Of a stretch of 64,000 nucleotides of DNA, positions 8,881 through 18,178 are shown piece after piece. The stretch lies in assembly GCA_025963775.1 (NCBI GenBank), contig JAOQAD010000031.1, positions 1 through 64,000 of the forward strand, read 5' to 3'. Made by a program: the position numbers and the translations under genes. The notes under the pieces were generated by a model that worked only from the letters and a program-made list of their open reading frames with translations, did not search any database and was not told the DNA's origin. The stretch is from Bacteroidota bacterium (lineage in GTDB: Bacteria > Bacteroidota > Bacteroidia > 2-12-FULL-35-15). Numbering within the stretch: the stretch's first letter is position 1; the number at the start of each line of letters is the position of its first letter.

Positions 8881-11577
8881 ATGAAAAAGTACCTGCTTTC
8901 CCTTGTTGTTTTAATTGTTGGACTTTCCAATGCCTTCGCTACACACAATCGTGCAGGAGAGATCACATACAGGTGGATTTCCGGATACACCTACGAAGTT
9001 ACCGCTACTACCTACACCAATACTTATGCTACCACTGCCGACCGTTGCGAAGTGACGATCTATTTCGGCGATGGCGACAGCGCCGTGGCACCAAGGATCA
9101 ACGGGCCTTCACCGGGAACGCTCTGTCCTTCCACCGCCGATGGCGCAATGATCACAACCAACACAAAGCTCAACGTATACAAGACCACACACACCTATCA
9201 CGGCCCGAACATCTACGTGATCACCATGGAGGATCCTAACCGGAATGCAGGGATCTGTAATATTCCCAACTCGGTGAACACTTCGTTTTTCCTTCGCACC
9301 GAATTAAACATCAATCCTTTTTTAAGCCCTAACAGCTCTCCTGTTCTCCTTAACCAACCGATCGACCTTGCCTGCGTGGGCGAATGCTTTGAGCACAATC
9401 CCGGCGCATACGATGCCGATGGCGACAGCCTTTATTACCGCTTGTCCACTTGTTATGCCGGCGGATCACCGATCGTTGGCTGGACGTACCCGCCGAACAT
9501 GGGGCCTGCAAGCATCGATCACCAGACCGGCGACCTTGTATGGTGCACGCCTACTGTGATCTGCCAGTACAACGTAGCGATCGTTATTGAAGAATGGAAA
9601 TTGCTCCTGACAACACATACCCGCTATTATGCAGGCTCGGTATTGCGCGATATGCAGATCGATGTGGCTTCCTGCCTCAATACACCGCCGGGCATCACAA
9701 GCCTTCCCGACACCTGCATCGTGGCCGGATCGCCGCTTACCTTCAACGTAACCGCTACCGATGCGGAAGCAAACGTAGTTACTTTATCCGCTGCAGGAGG
9801 GCCGTTCCTTTTAACACCGGGCGCTTCCTTCCCTACTGTTTCTGCTGTGAGCAGCGTGACCGGGACATTCAGCTGGACGCCAAACTGTTCAGAAGTGCAA
9901 TTGCTTCCTTACCTCGTGACCTTTAAATCCGAAGACAATAACCCGACAGTATCACTCGTGAATTTCGAATCGGTTTTCATTACCGTGGTTGCCCCTGCTC
10001 CAACCGGCTTAACGGCAACACCAAGCGGATCGAGCATTATCGTGAACTGGTCGCCACCGGCATGCGCCGGCACCGGCGGGGCAAACCCGCTCAAAGGATA
10101 TTATATCTACCGCAAGGAAAGCTGCGACCCATGGGTTCACAGCCTTTGCGAGACCGGCGTTCCGGCCTACACAGGTTATACGCTTGTGGGAACGGTGAAC
10201 GCCTCCACGACTACATTTACTGATAACAACGGCGGGCTTGGACTCTTACACGGCATTGATTATTCATACATCGTAGTGGCTTATTACAGCGACGGATCAC
10301 AAAGCTACGCTTCCGGAAACGTATGTGCACAGCTCGTTCGCGATGTACCTATCATCACCAATGTAAGCGTCCTCACAACATCCGCCACAAGCGGAAGCAT
10401 CTGGACGCATTGGGTAAAACCATTGGGCATAAGCCCTAACCTGGATACTGTTGCCAACCCGGGCCCGTATGAATACCGCCTGCTGAAAGCAAGAGGACAA
10501 ACAGGGGCGCTCTCGTTCAGCCCTGTTGCGACTTACACGTATCCTGCCTACTGGCAGCTGACCGACACCGGGTTTGTTACCAACGGGCTAAACACACAGG
10601 ACAGTGCCTATACCTACCGCGTCGATTTTTACAGCAATGGAATTTTCAAGGGCTCAACGCATACGGCTTCTTCCATATTCCTAAGCTCATCGCCAAGCGA
10701 TAACAAGGTAACGCTGACCTGGAAAGAATTTGTGCCATGGATCAACGATGAATATTTCATTTACAAAGAAGTTCCGGCTGGCTCTTCTACGTTTGTTCTG
10801 ATTGACAGTACAAGCCTGCAAACATACGTGGATACAGGGCTTGTGAACGGCGCAACGTATTGCTATAAAGTGCAAAGCCGCGGACAATATTCCGATCCGG
10901 CATTGCCACGCCCGCTGTATAACATGTCGCAGGTAAAATGCGAAACACCGATCGACCAGGTGCCGCCATGCCAGCCAAACTTTACGGTGAACCCGGATTG
11001 CGGCCTCATGCAGAATGTGCTTTCATGGACCAATCCGAATACCTATTGCAGCGATGATGCGGTGCAGTACATTATTTATTTTGCAAGGACCACTGAAGAG
11101 AACCTCGTGCCTGTAGCAACTATCAACGATATCAATACAACAAGCTACACACACCTCGACAATTACGAAGGCGTGCCTTCCATTGCCGGCTGCTATGCCG
11201 TTACAGCGGTGGATTCATTCGGGAATGAAAGTCCGATCGTAACGAAGATCTGTGTTGACAACTGCCCTGTATACGAATTACCAAACGTGTTTACACCGAA
11301 CGGCGATGACGTGAACGATCTCTTTACCGCGCTTCCATACCGCTATGTGAAAGATGTGGACATCAGGATATACGACCGCTGGGGACTGCTGATGTTTGAA
11401 ACCACCGATCCGGATGTGAGATGGGATGGCACGAGCAAGGACAGCAAAAAACAATGTCCTGACGGCACCTATTTCTATCTCTGCACGGTGAACGAGATCC
11501 GCGTGGAAGGCATCAAGCCGAGGATCCTCAAGGGATTTGTGCAGCTCATCAACACCAAAACAACACCTAATCATTAG
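8881..11577 (+). CDS. large T9SS surface protein, type B sorting domain (copy 2)
   Basis: An 898-residue tandem paralogue of the 6082 gene with the same order of parts: signal peptide ending near AFAT, N-terminal domain with ADRCEVTIYFGDGDSAV, a DTCIVAGSPLTFNVTATDAEAN segment, fibronectin type III-like repeats, and a type B sorting domain (VFTPNGDDVNDLF, YDRWGLLMFETTD). Its first 200 residues resemble the frameshifted 4986 gene (TTADRCE; MEDPNRNAGI versus MDDPNRSAAI), while the rest is near-identical to the 6082 gene. Riboflavin synthase starts only 9 bases after its stop. Likely a surface adhesin; the ligand is unknown. Confidence 0.88.
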   Translation: MKKYLLSLVVLIVGLSNAFATHNRAGEITYRWISGYTYEVTATTYTNTYATTADRCEVTIYFGDGDSAVAPRINGPSPGTLCPSTADGAMITTNTKLNVYKTTHTYHGPNIYVITMEDPNRNAGICNIPNSVNTSFFLRTELNINPFLSPNSSPVLLNQPIDLACVGECFEHNPGAYDADGDSLYYRLSTCYAGGSPIVGWTYPPNMGPASIDHQTGDLVWCTPTVICQYNVAIVIEEWKLLLTTHTRYYAGSVLRDMQIDVASCLNTPPGITSLPDTCIVAGSPLTFNVTATDAEANVVTLSAAGGPFLLTPGASFPTVSAVSSVTGTFSWTPNCSEVQLLPYLVTFKSEDNNPTVSLVNFESVFITVVAPAPTGLTATPSGSSIIVNWSPPACAGTGGANPLKGYYIYRKESCDPWVHSLCETGVPAYTGYTLVGTVNASTTTFTDNNGGLGLLHGIDYSYIVVAYYSDGSQSYASGNVCAQLVRDVPIITNVSVLTTSATSGSIWTHWVKPLGISPNLDTVANPGPYEYRLLKARGQTGALSFSPVATYTYPAYWQLTDTGFVTNGLNTQDSAYTYRVDFYSNGIFKGSTHTASSIFLSSSPSDNKVTLTWKEFVPWINDEYFIYKEVPAGSSTFVLIDSTSLQTYVDTGLVNGATYCYKVQSRGQYSDPALPRPLYNMSQVKCETPIDQVPPCQPNFTVNPDCGLMQNVLSWTNPNTYCSDDAVQYIIYFARTTEENLVPVATINDINTTSYTHLDNYEGVPSIAGCYAVTAVDSFGNESPIVTKICVDNCPVYELPNVFTPNGDDVNDLFTALPYRYVKDVDIRIYDRWGLLMFETTDPDVRWDGTSKDSKKQCPDGTYFYLCTVNEIRVEGIKPRILKGFVQLINTKTTPNH

Positions 11578-11586
11578 TCAGCGTTT

Positions 11587-12171
11587 ATGTTCTCAGGCAT
11601 TATCGAAGCTTTAGGCGAAGTTGCACTTTTAAAAAAAGAGCAAAGCAATCTTCACATTTCCGTAAAAGCAAATTTCACCCACGAATTAAAGATCGACCAG
11701 AGCATTGCGCACAATGGCGTATGCCTTACGGTGATTGCCATTGCGGATGATGTGTACACAGTTACAGCAATCGATGAAACATTAAAAAAGACCAATCTCG
11801 GACTGCTGGATAAAGGCGATAAAATTAACCTTGAGCGCTGCATGAAGCTCGGCGACAGGCTGGACGGGCACATTGTGCAGGGACATGTGGATCAGACCGC
11901 AACATGCGTTTCCGTAGAAGAAAGCAATGGAAGCTGGACCTACACATTTGACTATGATGCTTCGCAAAACAACATCACGGTTGAAAAAGGTTCTGTATGT
12001 GTGAATGGCGTAAGCCTTACGGTTGTGAATTCAAAAGAGCATTCCTTCTCAGTATGCATTATTCCTTACACACACGAACATACCAATTTCAAACACATTA
12101 AAGCGGGTACTGTTGTAAACCTCGAGTTTGATATTTTAGGGAAGTATATCAGTAAGCTGATGAAGAAGTAA
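11587..12171 (+). CDS. ribE: riboflavin synthase, alpha subunit
   Basis: Catalyses dismutation of two 6,7-dimethyl-8-ribityllumazine molecules to riboflavin, the last step of vitamin B2 synthesis. The 194 residues form two lumazine-binding barrels. The first begins MFSGIIEALGEV and contains NGVCLTV; the second contains NGVSLTVV. The linker GDRLDGHIVQGHVD is typical of the family. The length is normal. It sits 9 bases behind a surface-protein gene with no other riboflavin gene nearby, and no FMN riboswitch was recognised upstream. Confidence 0.95.
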   Translation: MFSGIIEALGEVALLKKEQSNLHISVKANFTHELKIDQSIAHNGVCLTVIAIADDVYTVTAIDETLKKTNLGLLDKGDKINLERCMKLGDRLDGHIVQGHVDQTATCVSVEESNGSWTYTFDYDASQNNITVEKGSVCVNGVSLTVVNSKEHSFSVCIIPYTHEHTNFKHIKAGTVVNLEFDILGKYISKLMKK

Positions 12172-12202
12172 CAGAGCTTACGATCTGAGTGCTGTATGTT
12201 CT

Positions 12203-12306
12203 GTCATCCCGTGCTCCGACACGGGATCTCTACGCAATGTCCCGGTGTGCAGGATCTGTTTCACCTCATGATTATAGAGAGATCCCGTGTCGGAGCACGG
12301 GATGAC
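12203..12306. repeat. inverted repeat pair (29-bp arms) between convergent genes
   Basis: Two perfect 29-base inverted arms (12203-12231 and 12278-12306) are separated by 46 bases. Each arm contains its own smaller palindrome, CCCGTG-CTCCGA-CACGGG. The pair lies between the convergent ribE and metF genes and could fold as a long hairpin in either transcript. A single diverged copy of the arm lies at 40388-40414. Confidence 0.8.
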
Positions 12307-12335
12307 GAAGCATACGAAATACCGAAAGATAACTC

Positions 12336-13289
12336 TCAAAACACCTTGCTCGCCACTCTCCTCGTCACTTCCGATGTTCCCATCGTGTAGTAATGCAAAC
12401 AAGGCACACCTGCTTTGATCAGCTCCTTCGACTGGTTGATGCACCACTCGATTCCCACTTCCTTCACCTCAGCATCCGTCTTGCATTTTTCGATCTCTTC
12501 CAGCAGGTCCTGCGGTACATCGATCTTGAATATTTTCGGAAGTATGGTCGCCTGCTTTTTTGTCGTGATGATCTTTAATCCCGGGATCACCGGAACATCG
12601 ATGTTCATCTCCCTGCATTTTTTGAGGTATTCAAAATACTGCGCATTGTCGAAGAACATCTGTGTTACAATATACTCCGCACCCGCATCAATTTTCGATT
12701 TCAGGTGCTTCATGTCCGAGATCATATTCGGCGCTTCGAAATGCTTTTCCGGGTAACCGGCAACACCAACACAAAAATTGGTAGGCGCTACATCCGCTAA
12801 ATCATCCTCCATGTATTTCCCTTTGTTCATCTGCTTCACCTGTTTCACCAGGTCGATCGCATAGGCATGCCCGTTAGGCTCAGGTACAAATTCCGGTTCA
12901 CTTTTTATGGAATCGCCGCGCAGGGCAAGCACGTTGTCGATCCCGAGGAAATGCAGGTCGATCAGCGCATTCTCCGTTTCTTCCTTGCTGAAGCCGCCGC
13001 AGATGATGTGAGGCACTGCATCGATCTTGTATTTATTCATGATGGCCGCACAGATCCCAACAGTACCGGGACGCTTGCGGATACTCACTTTTTCGAGGTA
13101 GCCGCCTTCACGTTTCTTGTATAAATATTCTTCACGGTGATAGGTAACATCCACGAACGAGGGCTTGAATTCCATCAATGGATCAATGCCATCAAAAATA
13201 GACTGGATGCTTTTTCCTTTGAGGGGAGGTAATATTTCGATGGAGAACAGGGTGGATTTCGCCTGTTTGATGTGATCGGTAACTTTCAT
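12336..13289 (-). CDS. metF: methylenetetrahydrofolate reductase
   Basis: Reduces 5,10-methylenetetrahydrofolate to 5-methyltetrahydrofolate for methionine synthesis, using FAD. At 317 residues it is a bacterial-size MetF barrel. Recognisable features are the FSIEILPP start of strand 1 with its catalytic Glu, FVDVTYHREE, ALRGDSIK near the folate site, FCVGVAGYPEKH, YIVTQMFFDN and IPVIPGLKII-like text (VPVIPGLKIITTKKQ). The ATG at 13289 is preceded by a good Bacteroidetes promoter at 13331-13362. It converges on ribE across a large inverted repeat. Confidence 0.95.
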   Translation of the reverse strand: MKVTDHIKQAKSTLFSIEILPPLKGKSIQSIFDGIDPLMEFKPSFVDVTYHREEYLYKKREGGYLEKVSIRKRPGTVGICAAIMNKYKIDAVPHIICGGFSKEETENALIDLHFLGIDNVLALRGDSIKSEPEFVPEPNGHAYAIDLVKQVKQMNKGKYMEDDLADVAPTNFCVGVAGYPEKHFEAPNMISDMKHLKSKIDAGAEYIVTQMFFDNAQYFEYLKKCREMNIDVPVIPGLKIITTKKQATILPKIFKIDVPQDLLEEIEKCKTDAEVKEVGIEWCINQSKELIKAGVPCLHYYTMGTSEVTRRVASKVF

Positions 13290-13330
13290 AAAATCTTAAA
13301 CTTACAGGTTTAATTTTGCGATTGAGCGTG

Positions 13331-13362
13331 CAAAGTAACGATATGCACGAGTAAAAACCAAA
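13331..13362 (-). promoter_or_regulatory. Bacteroidetes-type promoter of metF
   Basis: On the minus strand, TTTG (13359-13362) is followed after 20 bases by TTACTTTG (13331-13338), close to the -33 TTTG / -7 TAnnTTTG consensus. It lies about 42 bases upstream of the metF start codon. Confidence 0.5.
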
Positions 13363-13422
13363 ATTAATACTGCTTTTAAGATTTCTCATGAGAACAGCAG
13401 GAAGCCGTATAGCAACAAAGAT

Positions 13423-14121
13423 TCAATAGAATACATTCACATAGGAAGTATCATTCGGATTAACGAATACATTGAGCACTCCGCCAGCAGACGGATAACC
13501 CGACAATCCCGGCCAGCCTATCCGGACGCTCCGGTTCGGATAAGCTTTCCATATAACTGTTGTATCGAAAGAATTTCCGGAAGGAAAATTGAAATTATAA
13601 CCGGTAGCCGGCAGAATAAGATATTGAGCGCTTACATTGCATGCGCCTGAAACAAATCCGGAAGTATCCTTTATATGAAGGTTTACATATCCGATAGAAT
13701 TCGCTAAAGTATTCGGCAAGTCGATCGTATCATTCTCTACCAGCAAACCCGCCTTGAACTTCAAAAAACCGTACTTGCTATCCGAGCATGCCTGCACATA
13801 CAGATCAGCGTTGTCAGGAGGCCTGTGATGATACCGAGGGTCGCCACCCCAGCTCATTTCTGTGACAAACGTTCCGCTTCCATTTGTTACAACTCCCGAA
13901 TTTCCGCCCAATCCCGTATATGGAGTTGACCACATATAAATGGATGCACCGGGAACAGGAACACCTGTCACAGAGTCAACCACCACACTTCTGAAATAAG
14001 CGTGGGCATAAGGGAGCATTACAAGGCCGTTACCATCTTGATCACGATATTCCTCCTCTTTTTTACAGGCTTCAAAGCCAACAAGCAGAAGTAAAAACAG
14101 AAAACAGATCTTATGATTCAT
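13423..14121 (-). CDS. lipoprotein of unknown function
   Basis: A 232-residue protein with a hydrophobic signal (residues 5-15) ending in a lipobox-like GFEAC, so Cys19 is probably lipidated and the protein anchored to a membrane. KKEEE directly after the cysteine resembles the acidic surface-lipoprotein export signal known in Bacteroidetes. The middle part (SVVVDSVTGVPVPGASIYMW) looks like a carboxypeptidase-regulatory or Ig-like beta domain, and the rest is beta-rich. No sorting domain is present. No family function can be assigned. Confidence 0.75.
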   Translation of the reverse strand: MNHKICFLFLLLLVGFEACKKEEEYRDQDGNGLVMLPYAHAYFRSVVVDSVTGVPVPGASIYMWSTPYTGLGGNSGVVTNGSGTFVTEMSWGGDPRYHHRPPDNADLYVQACSDSKYGFLKFKAGLLVENDTIDLPNTLANSIGYVNLHIKDTSGFVSGACNVSAQYLILPATGYNFNFPSGNSFDTTVIWKAYPNRSVRIGWPGLSGYPSAGGVLNVFVNPNDTSYVNVFY

Positions 14122-14241
14122 AAACTAAATATACAAAATTATTGGTAAACCCTACAACCTTAGGGGAAACAAGGACGATGAATGCCTCTGTAATTCGCAA
14201 AAAAGTAGTAAATTCGCAATCCTTAAGAAGAAATCACCGAA

Positions 14242-16032
14242 ATGGAGAATATCAGAAATTTTTGCATCATTGCACACATCGACCACGGCAAAAGTACGCT
14301 TGCCGATCGCTTATTAGAATATACCAATACCATCAGCAAACGTGATATGCAGGCGCAGGTCCTCGATGACATGGACCTCGAGAAAGAGCGCGGGATCACG
14401 ATCAAGAGCCACGCTATCCAGATGGATTATGAGCTGAACGGCAAAAAATACGTACTCAATTTAATTGACACTCCCGGCCACGTCGACTTTTCATACGAAG
14501 TGTCCCGCTCCATTGCAGCCTGCGAAGGCGCTTTGCTGATCGTGGACGCTGCACAGGGCATCCAGGCACAAACCATCTCCAACCTTTATCTTGCACTCGG
14601 GAACGACCTGGAGATCATCCCGGTGCTCAATAAAATCGACCTTCCAAGCGCAGAGCCGGAAGCCGTAAAAGACCAGATCGTTGAATTATTGGGCTGCAAG
14701 CGCGAAGAGATCATTTCCGCATCGGGAAAAACCGGCCTGGGCGTGCATGATATCTTAGCTGCCATCGTTGAGCGGGTTCCCGCACCAAAAGGAAATCCTA
14801 CAGGGCCTTTGCAGGCGCTGATCTTCGATTCGGTGTACAATTCCTTCAGGGGCATCATCGCTTATTTTAAAGTAACGAACGGCACCATCAAAAAAGGCGA
14901 TAAGGTCAAATTTTTTGCAACGGAAAAAGAATACAATGCCGATGAGATCGGGGTGCTGCGCTTGAAGCAGGAGCCGCGCAATGAAGTAAAGACAGGCGAT
15001 GTAGGCTATATCATTTCAGGAATTAAAGATGCCCGCGAAGTAAAGGTAGGCGATACGATCACCACCGTTGCCAATCCATGCGAAGGCGGGATCCAGGGAT
15101 TCGAAGAGGTGAAGCCGATGGTATTTGCAGGGATCTATCCTGTGGATACCGAGGATTTTGAAGAGCTGCGCTATTCTATGGAAAAGCTGCAGCTGAACGA
15201 TGCATCCCTTACATGGGAGCCGGAATCATCGGCTGCGCTAGGATTTGGGTTCCGATGCGGGTTCCTCGGAATGCTCCACATGGAGATCATCCAGGAGCGT
15301 TTGGAGCGTGAGTTCAACATGACCGTGATCACTACCGTTCCCAACGTGTCGTATCATGCGTACGATACAAAGAACGAATTGCTTATTGTTAATAATCCTT
15401 CCGACCTTCCTGATCCAAGCAAGCTCGACAGGGTGGAAGAGCCGTATATCAAAGCACAGATCATCACCAAATCGGAATACGTAGGAAATATCATGAGCCT
15501 GTGCATCGGCAAGCGCGGCATCATCACCAACCAGATCTATCTTACTACCGACCGCGTGGAGCTGATGTTCGACCTGCCTTTGGGCGAGATCGTATTCGAT
15601 TTTTATGACCGCCTGAAAACCATTTCAAAAGGCTATGCTTCTTTTGATTACCAGCCTTTGGATTATCGCCAGAGCTACCTTGTGAAGCTCGACATCCTGC
15701 TGAATGCAGAGCCTGTGGATGCACTGTCATCATTGATCCACCGCGACAATGCCTACGAGTTCGGCAAGAAGATGTGTGAAAAATTAAAAGAGCTCATTCC
15801 GCGCCAGCAGTTCGAGATCCCTATCCAGGCTGCGATCGGGGCGAAGATCATTGCCCGTGAGACCATCAAGGCGATGCGTAAGGATGTAACTGCAAAATGT
15901 TATGGCGGTGATATTTCCCGTAAGCGCAAGCTCCTTGAAAAGCAGAAGGAAGGAAAGAAACGCATGCGTTCAGTCGGCAGCGTGGAGATCCCGCAAAGCG
16001 CATTCATGGCGGTATTGAAGCTCAATGATTAA
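14242..16032 (+). CDS. lepA: elongation factor 4 (LepA)
   Basis: A ribosome-associated translational GTPase that acts on stalled or misaligned ribosomes. The 596 residues include G1 AHIDHGKST (11-19), the switch 1 region [10 protein letters not shown]3 DTPGHVDF, G4 NKIDL, and the LepA-specific C-terminal domain ([41 protein letters not shown]). Length and domain order are normal. It converges on the peroxidase gene with 7 bases between stops. Confidence 0.97.
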   Translation: MENIRNFCIIAHIDHGKSTLADRLLEYTNTISKRDMQAQVLDDMDLEKERGITIKSHAIQMDYELNGKKYVLNLIDTPGHVDFSYEVSRSIAACEGALLIVDAAQGIQAQTISNLYLALGNDLEIIPVLNKIDLPSAEPEAVKDQIVELLGCKREEIISASGKTGLGVHDILAAIVERVPAPKGNPTGPLQALIFDSVYNSFRGIIAYFKVTNGTIKKGDKVKFFATEKEYNADEIGVLRLKQEPRNEVKTGDVGYIISGIKDAREVKVGDTITTVANPCEGGIQGFEEVKPMVFAGIYPVDTEDFEELRYSMEKLQLNDASLTWEPESSAALGFGFRCGFLGMLHMEIIQERLEREFNMTVITTVPNVSYHAYDTKNELLIVNNPSDLPDPSKLDRVEEPYIKAQIITKSEYVGNIMSLCIGKRGIITNQIYLTTDRVELMFDLPLGEIVFDFYDRLKTISKGYASFDYQPLDYRQSYLVKLDILLNAEPVDALSSLIHRDNAYEFGKKMCEKLKELIPRQQFEIPIQAAIGAKIIARETIKAMRKDVTAKCYGGDISRKRKLLEKQKEGKKRMRSVGSVEIPQSAFMAVLKLND

Positions 16033-16039
16033 TTCGCTT

Positions 16040-17107
16040 TTATTTTATAAACGGGTTGCTGAATTCTTTATTACTGATAAAAACAGAATCGGTCAGTGTT
16101 TTTAAAAAAGCAATGACCTCTTTCTTTTCGGTTTCTGTAAGCTTTACACCTTTCTGATAAGCAAAGCTCATTTTCGAATCTACGTTCACGCTTGTGTGAA
16201 CGCCGCTGCTGTAAAAATCCAGCACCTCTTCCAGTGTTTTAAAACGGCCGTCGTGCATGTAAGGTGCTGTCAGTGCAATGTTCCTCAGTGAAGGGATCAT
16301 AAATTTCCCGTTGTCTTTCACATTTCCCGTCACTCCGCCTCTGCCCTTGTCTTTGTAATCTTCAGGGCTGTAAGCCTCATCCAGCCCGTTATCGCTGAAT
16401 TTCAACGTGGTGATGAGGCCGTTGCCGTCGGTCGGGTGGCAATGCAGGCAATCTCCCCGCGTTTGATTGTTCATCAGGCGAAAGCCATTGAACTCCTGCG
16501 TGCTGAATTTGCGTTTCGCGGCCTGCACCTGGTCAAACTTCGATTCATGCGAAATGAGCGTTCGTAAAAACTGGGCGAGTACATTCTTTACCATCGTACT
16601 GTCGATCTTCCCGGAGCCATACACTTCCCTGAATTTTGTGACATACAGCTTGTTTGCATTTAAGCGCGTAAGGAGCAGGCTCCAATCCATGTTCATTTCA
16701 TTCTTCGCTGTTATCGGGTGAGAAACCTGGTCTTCCAGCGTACCTGCGCGCCCATCATAAAAAAAAGAAGGATGCCATGCCAGGTTAAAGAGCGGCATGG
16801 CATTCCTGCTTGTTATTCCCTTGTTCACGCCTGTGCTGAATTCATGCTGCGAATCGCTGAACGCCCTTTCCTGGTTGTGGCATCCCGCACACGAAACAGT
16901 GCTGTCGGAGCTCAATACCGGATCGTAAAATAAATACCTGCCAATGCCCGCACCTTCCACAGTAACCGGGTTACCTGGCGATACGGGCATTTTCGGAAAA
17001 AAGATCAGCTCCCGGAAAGGGTAAGGCGTGGTGGAAATTCTCCCACACATGAACACCACACAGGCAGCCGATAAAAAAATAATGAGCTGGATTTTCTTCA
17101 TCAACAT
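16040..17107 (-). CDS. diheme cytochrome c peroxidase (MauG/CcpA family)
   Basis: A 355-residue periplasmic or membrane-anchored peroxidase-family protein that reduces hydrogen peroxide or performs related diheme redox chemistry. It has two heme c sites: CAGCH at residues 73-77 and CLHCH at 220-224. Family text follows: NAMPLFNLAWHPSFFYDGRA, HPITAKNEM, and IPSLRNIALTAPYMHDGRF near the C-terminus. The N-terminal hydrophobic stretch ends in VVFMCG, which could be a lipobox. Two in-frame ATGs (17107 and 17101) are equally plausible. No dedicated electron-donor gene is adjacent; the T9SS protein upstream ends 3 bases before it. Confidence 0.92.
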   Translation of the reverse strand: MLMKKIQLIIFLSAACVVFMCGRISTTPYPFRELIFFPKMPVSPGNPVTVEGAGIGRYLFYDPVLSSDSTVSCAGCHNQERAFSDSQHEFSTGVNKGITSRNAMPLFNLAWHPSFFYDGRAGTLEDQVSHPITAKNEMNMDWSLLLTRLNANKLYVTKFREVYGSGKIDSTMVKNVLAQFLRTLISHESKFDQVQAAKRKFSTQEFNGFRLMNNQTRGDCLHCHPTDGNGLITTLKFSDNGLDEAYSPEDYKDKGRGGVTGNVKDNGKFMIPSLRNIALTAPYMHDGRFKTLEEVLDFYSSGVHTSVNVDSKMSFAYQKGVKLTETEKKEVIAFLKTLTDSVFISNKEFSNPFIK

Positions 17108-17110
17108 TCG

Positions 17111-18037
17111 CTATTTCATGATCGTTACCGCGACGGTCTTAGACCTCAGGTTGGTCTTGATCTTCAGGTAATACACACCGCTCGGGAAATTTTCCGTACT
17201 GAACCAGTACCTCACCGGGATGTTCTTCCACTCCTGCATCAGCTTACCTGCGGAGTTGTACAGCTCCATGTGCTCAATGATATGATATTCGTGCGTATCC
17301 TTCAGTTGTATGTTGATGATGTTCTTAGCCGGGTTCGGGTAGATATTAAAATAATCTGCAGAGCCTACTTCCTTCACCGGATGGATGATGGTGACATGCG
17401 CATTCATGTTGTCGATCATCCATCCTTCCCTGTTGTTATTTACAGAGTCCGACTTAAATGTAAACCGCACTTTGATACTATCAACAACCGTGCTCATCCA
17501 GCTCATGTCATAACACAGCCACACATCCCTCCAGGTGGAATCGGTGCCGCTGAAGGCATATTCACCTGTCGATAAGGTATCCTGGTTCTGCGGATCGTAC
17601 CCGAAGAAATTATACACATGCGGGTTGTTGAACGCATTCTGCCAGGTAGCGCCATAGTCGATCGAAAATTCAACAATGCCGCCATCCGTTTTTTTATCCA
17701 TATCCAGCTTTTGCTGCCACTGGATACCAAGGATCCCGTGTGTCATAAACGGCACCACATTAAAATAAAAGGTGGATGTGTTATTCACAGGATAATTATT
17801 AATGGTATCCGTAACAATGGCATTTGGAGCGGTGCCGGCGCTGTCGAATACTATTTTTTGCGGCTTTCCTACCTGCCAGATATTACCGGCTGTGGGATCA
17901 ATGTGTACAAAAAGTGAATTGTAGTAGGAAGAATCCGCTCCGTCAAAATATTGAGTGTAGCTCCACTGGCTGTACGAATTAATTGTGAAGCACATAAAAA
18001 GAAGCGAAAGGAATGTGGTTTGTAGCTGTTTTTTCAT
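17111..18037 (-). CDS. T9SS-secreted protein, type A sorting domain
   Basis: A 308-residue protein with a signal peptide (cleavage near NSYSQ), a beta-rich body (WQQKLDMDKKTDGGIVEFSIDYGATW and a WMIDN motif, as in jelly-roll domains of surface proteins), and a C-terminal type A sorting domain: FNIYPNPAKNIINI then YNSAGKLMQ, ending FPSGVYYLKIKTN...VTIMK. It is expected to be exported by the T9SS. It ends 3 bases before the peroxidase gene on the same strand, so the two could share a transcript. The ligand or enzyme role is unknown. Confidence 0.82.
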   Translation of the reverse strand: MKKQLQTTFLSLLFMCFTINSYSQWSYTQYFDGADSSYYNSLFVHIDPTAGNIWQVGKPQKIVFDSAGTAPNAIVTDTINNYPVNNTSTFYFNVVPFMTHGILGIQWQQKLDMDKKTDGGIVEFSIDYGATWQNAFNNPHVYNFFGYDPQNQDTLSTGEYAFSGTDSTWRDVWLCYDMSWMSTVVDSIKVRFTFKSDSVNNNREGWMIDNMNAHVTIIHPVKEVGSADYFNIYPNPAKNIINIQLKDTHEYHIIEHMELYNSAGKLMQEWKNIPVRYWFSTENFPSGVYYLKIKTNLRSKTVAVTIMK

Positions 18038-18178
18038 TGTTGAGTGTTTAGGTTAAAATGAACAGAAAATCTCTTGCCGGCTTGCCTGTGAACATCCGGA
18101 ATTGTTTTTTAACAGTAAGTAAGTGGATCGTAGAAGTGTTACATAGGCGCTTGTTTAGGGTTAATAATTATTGCTTGG

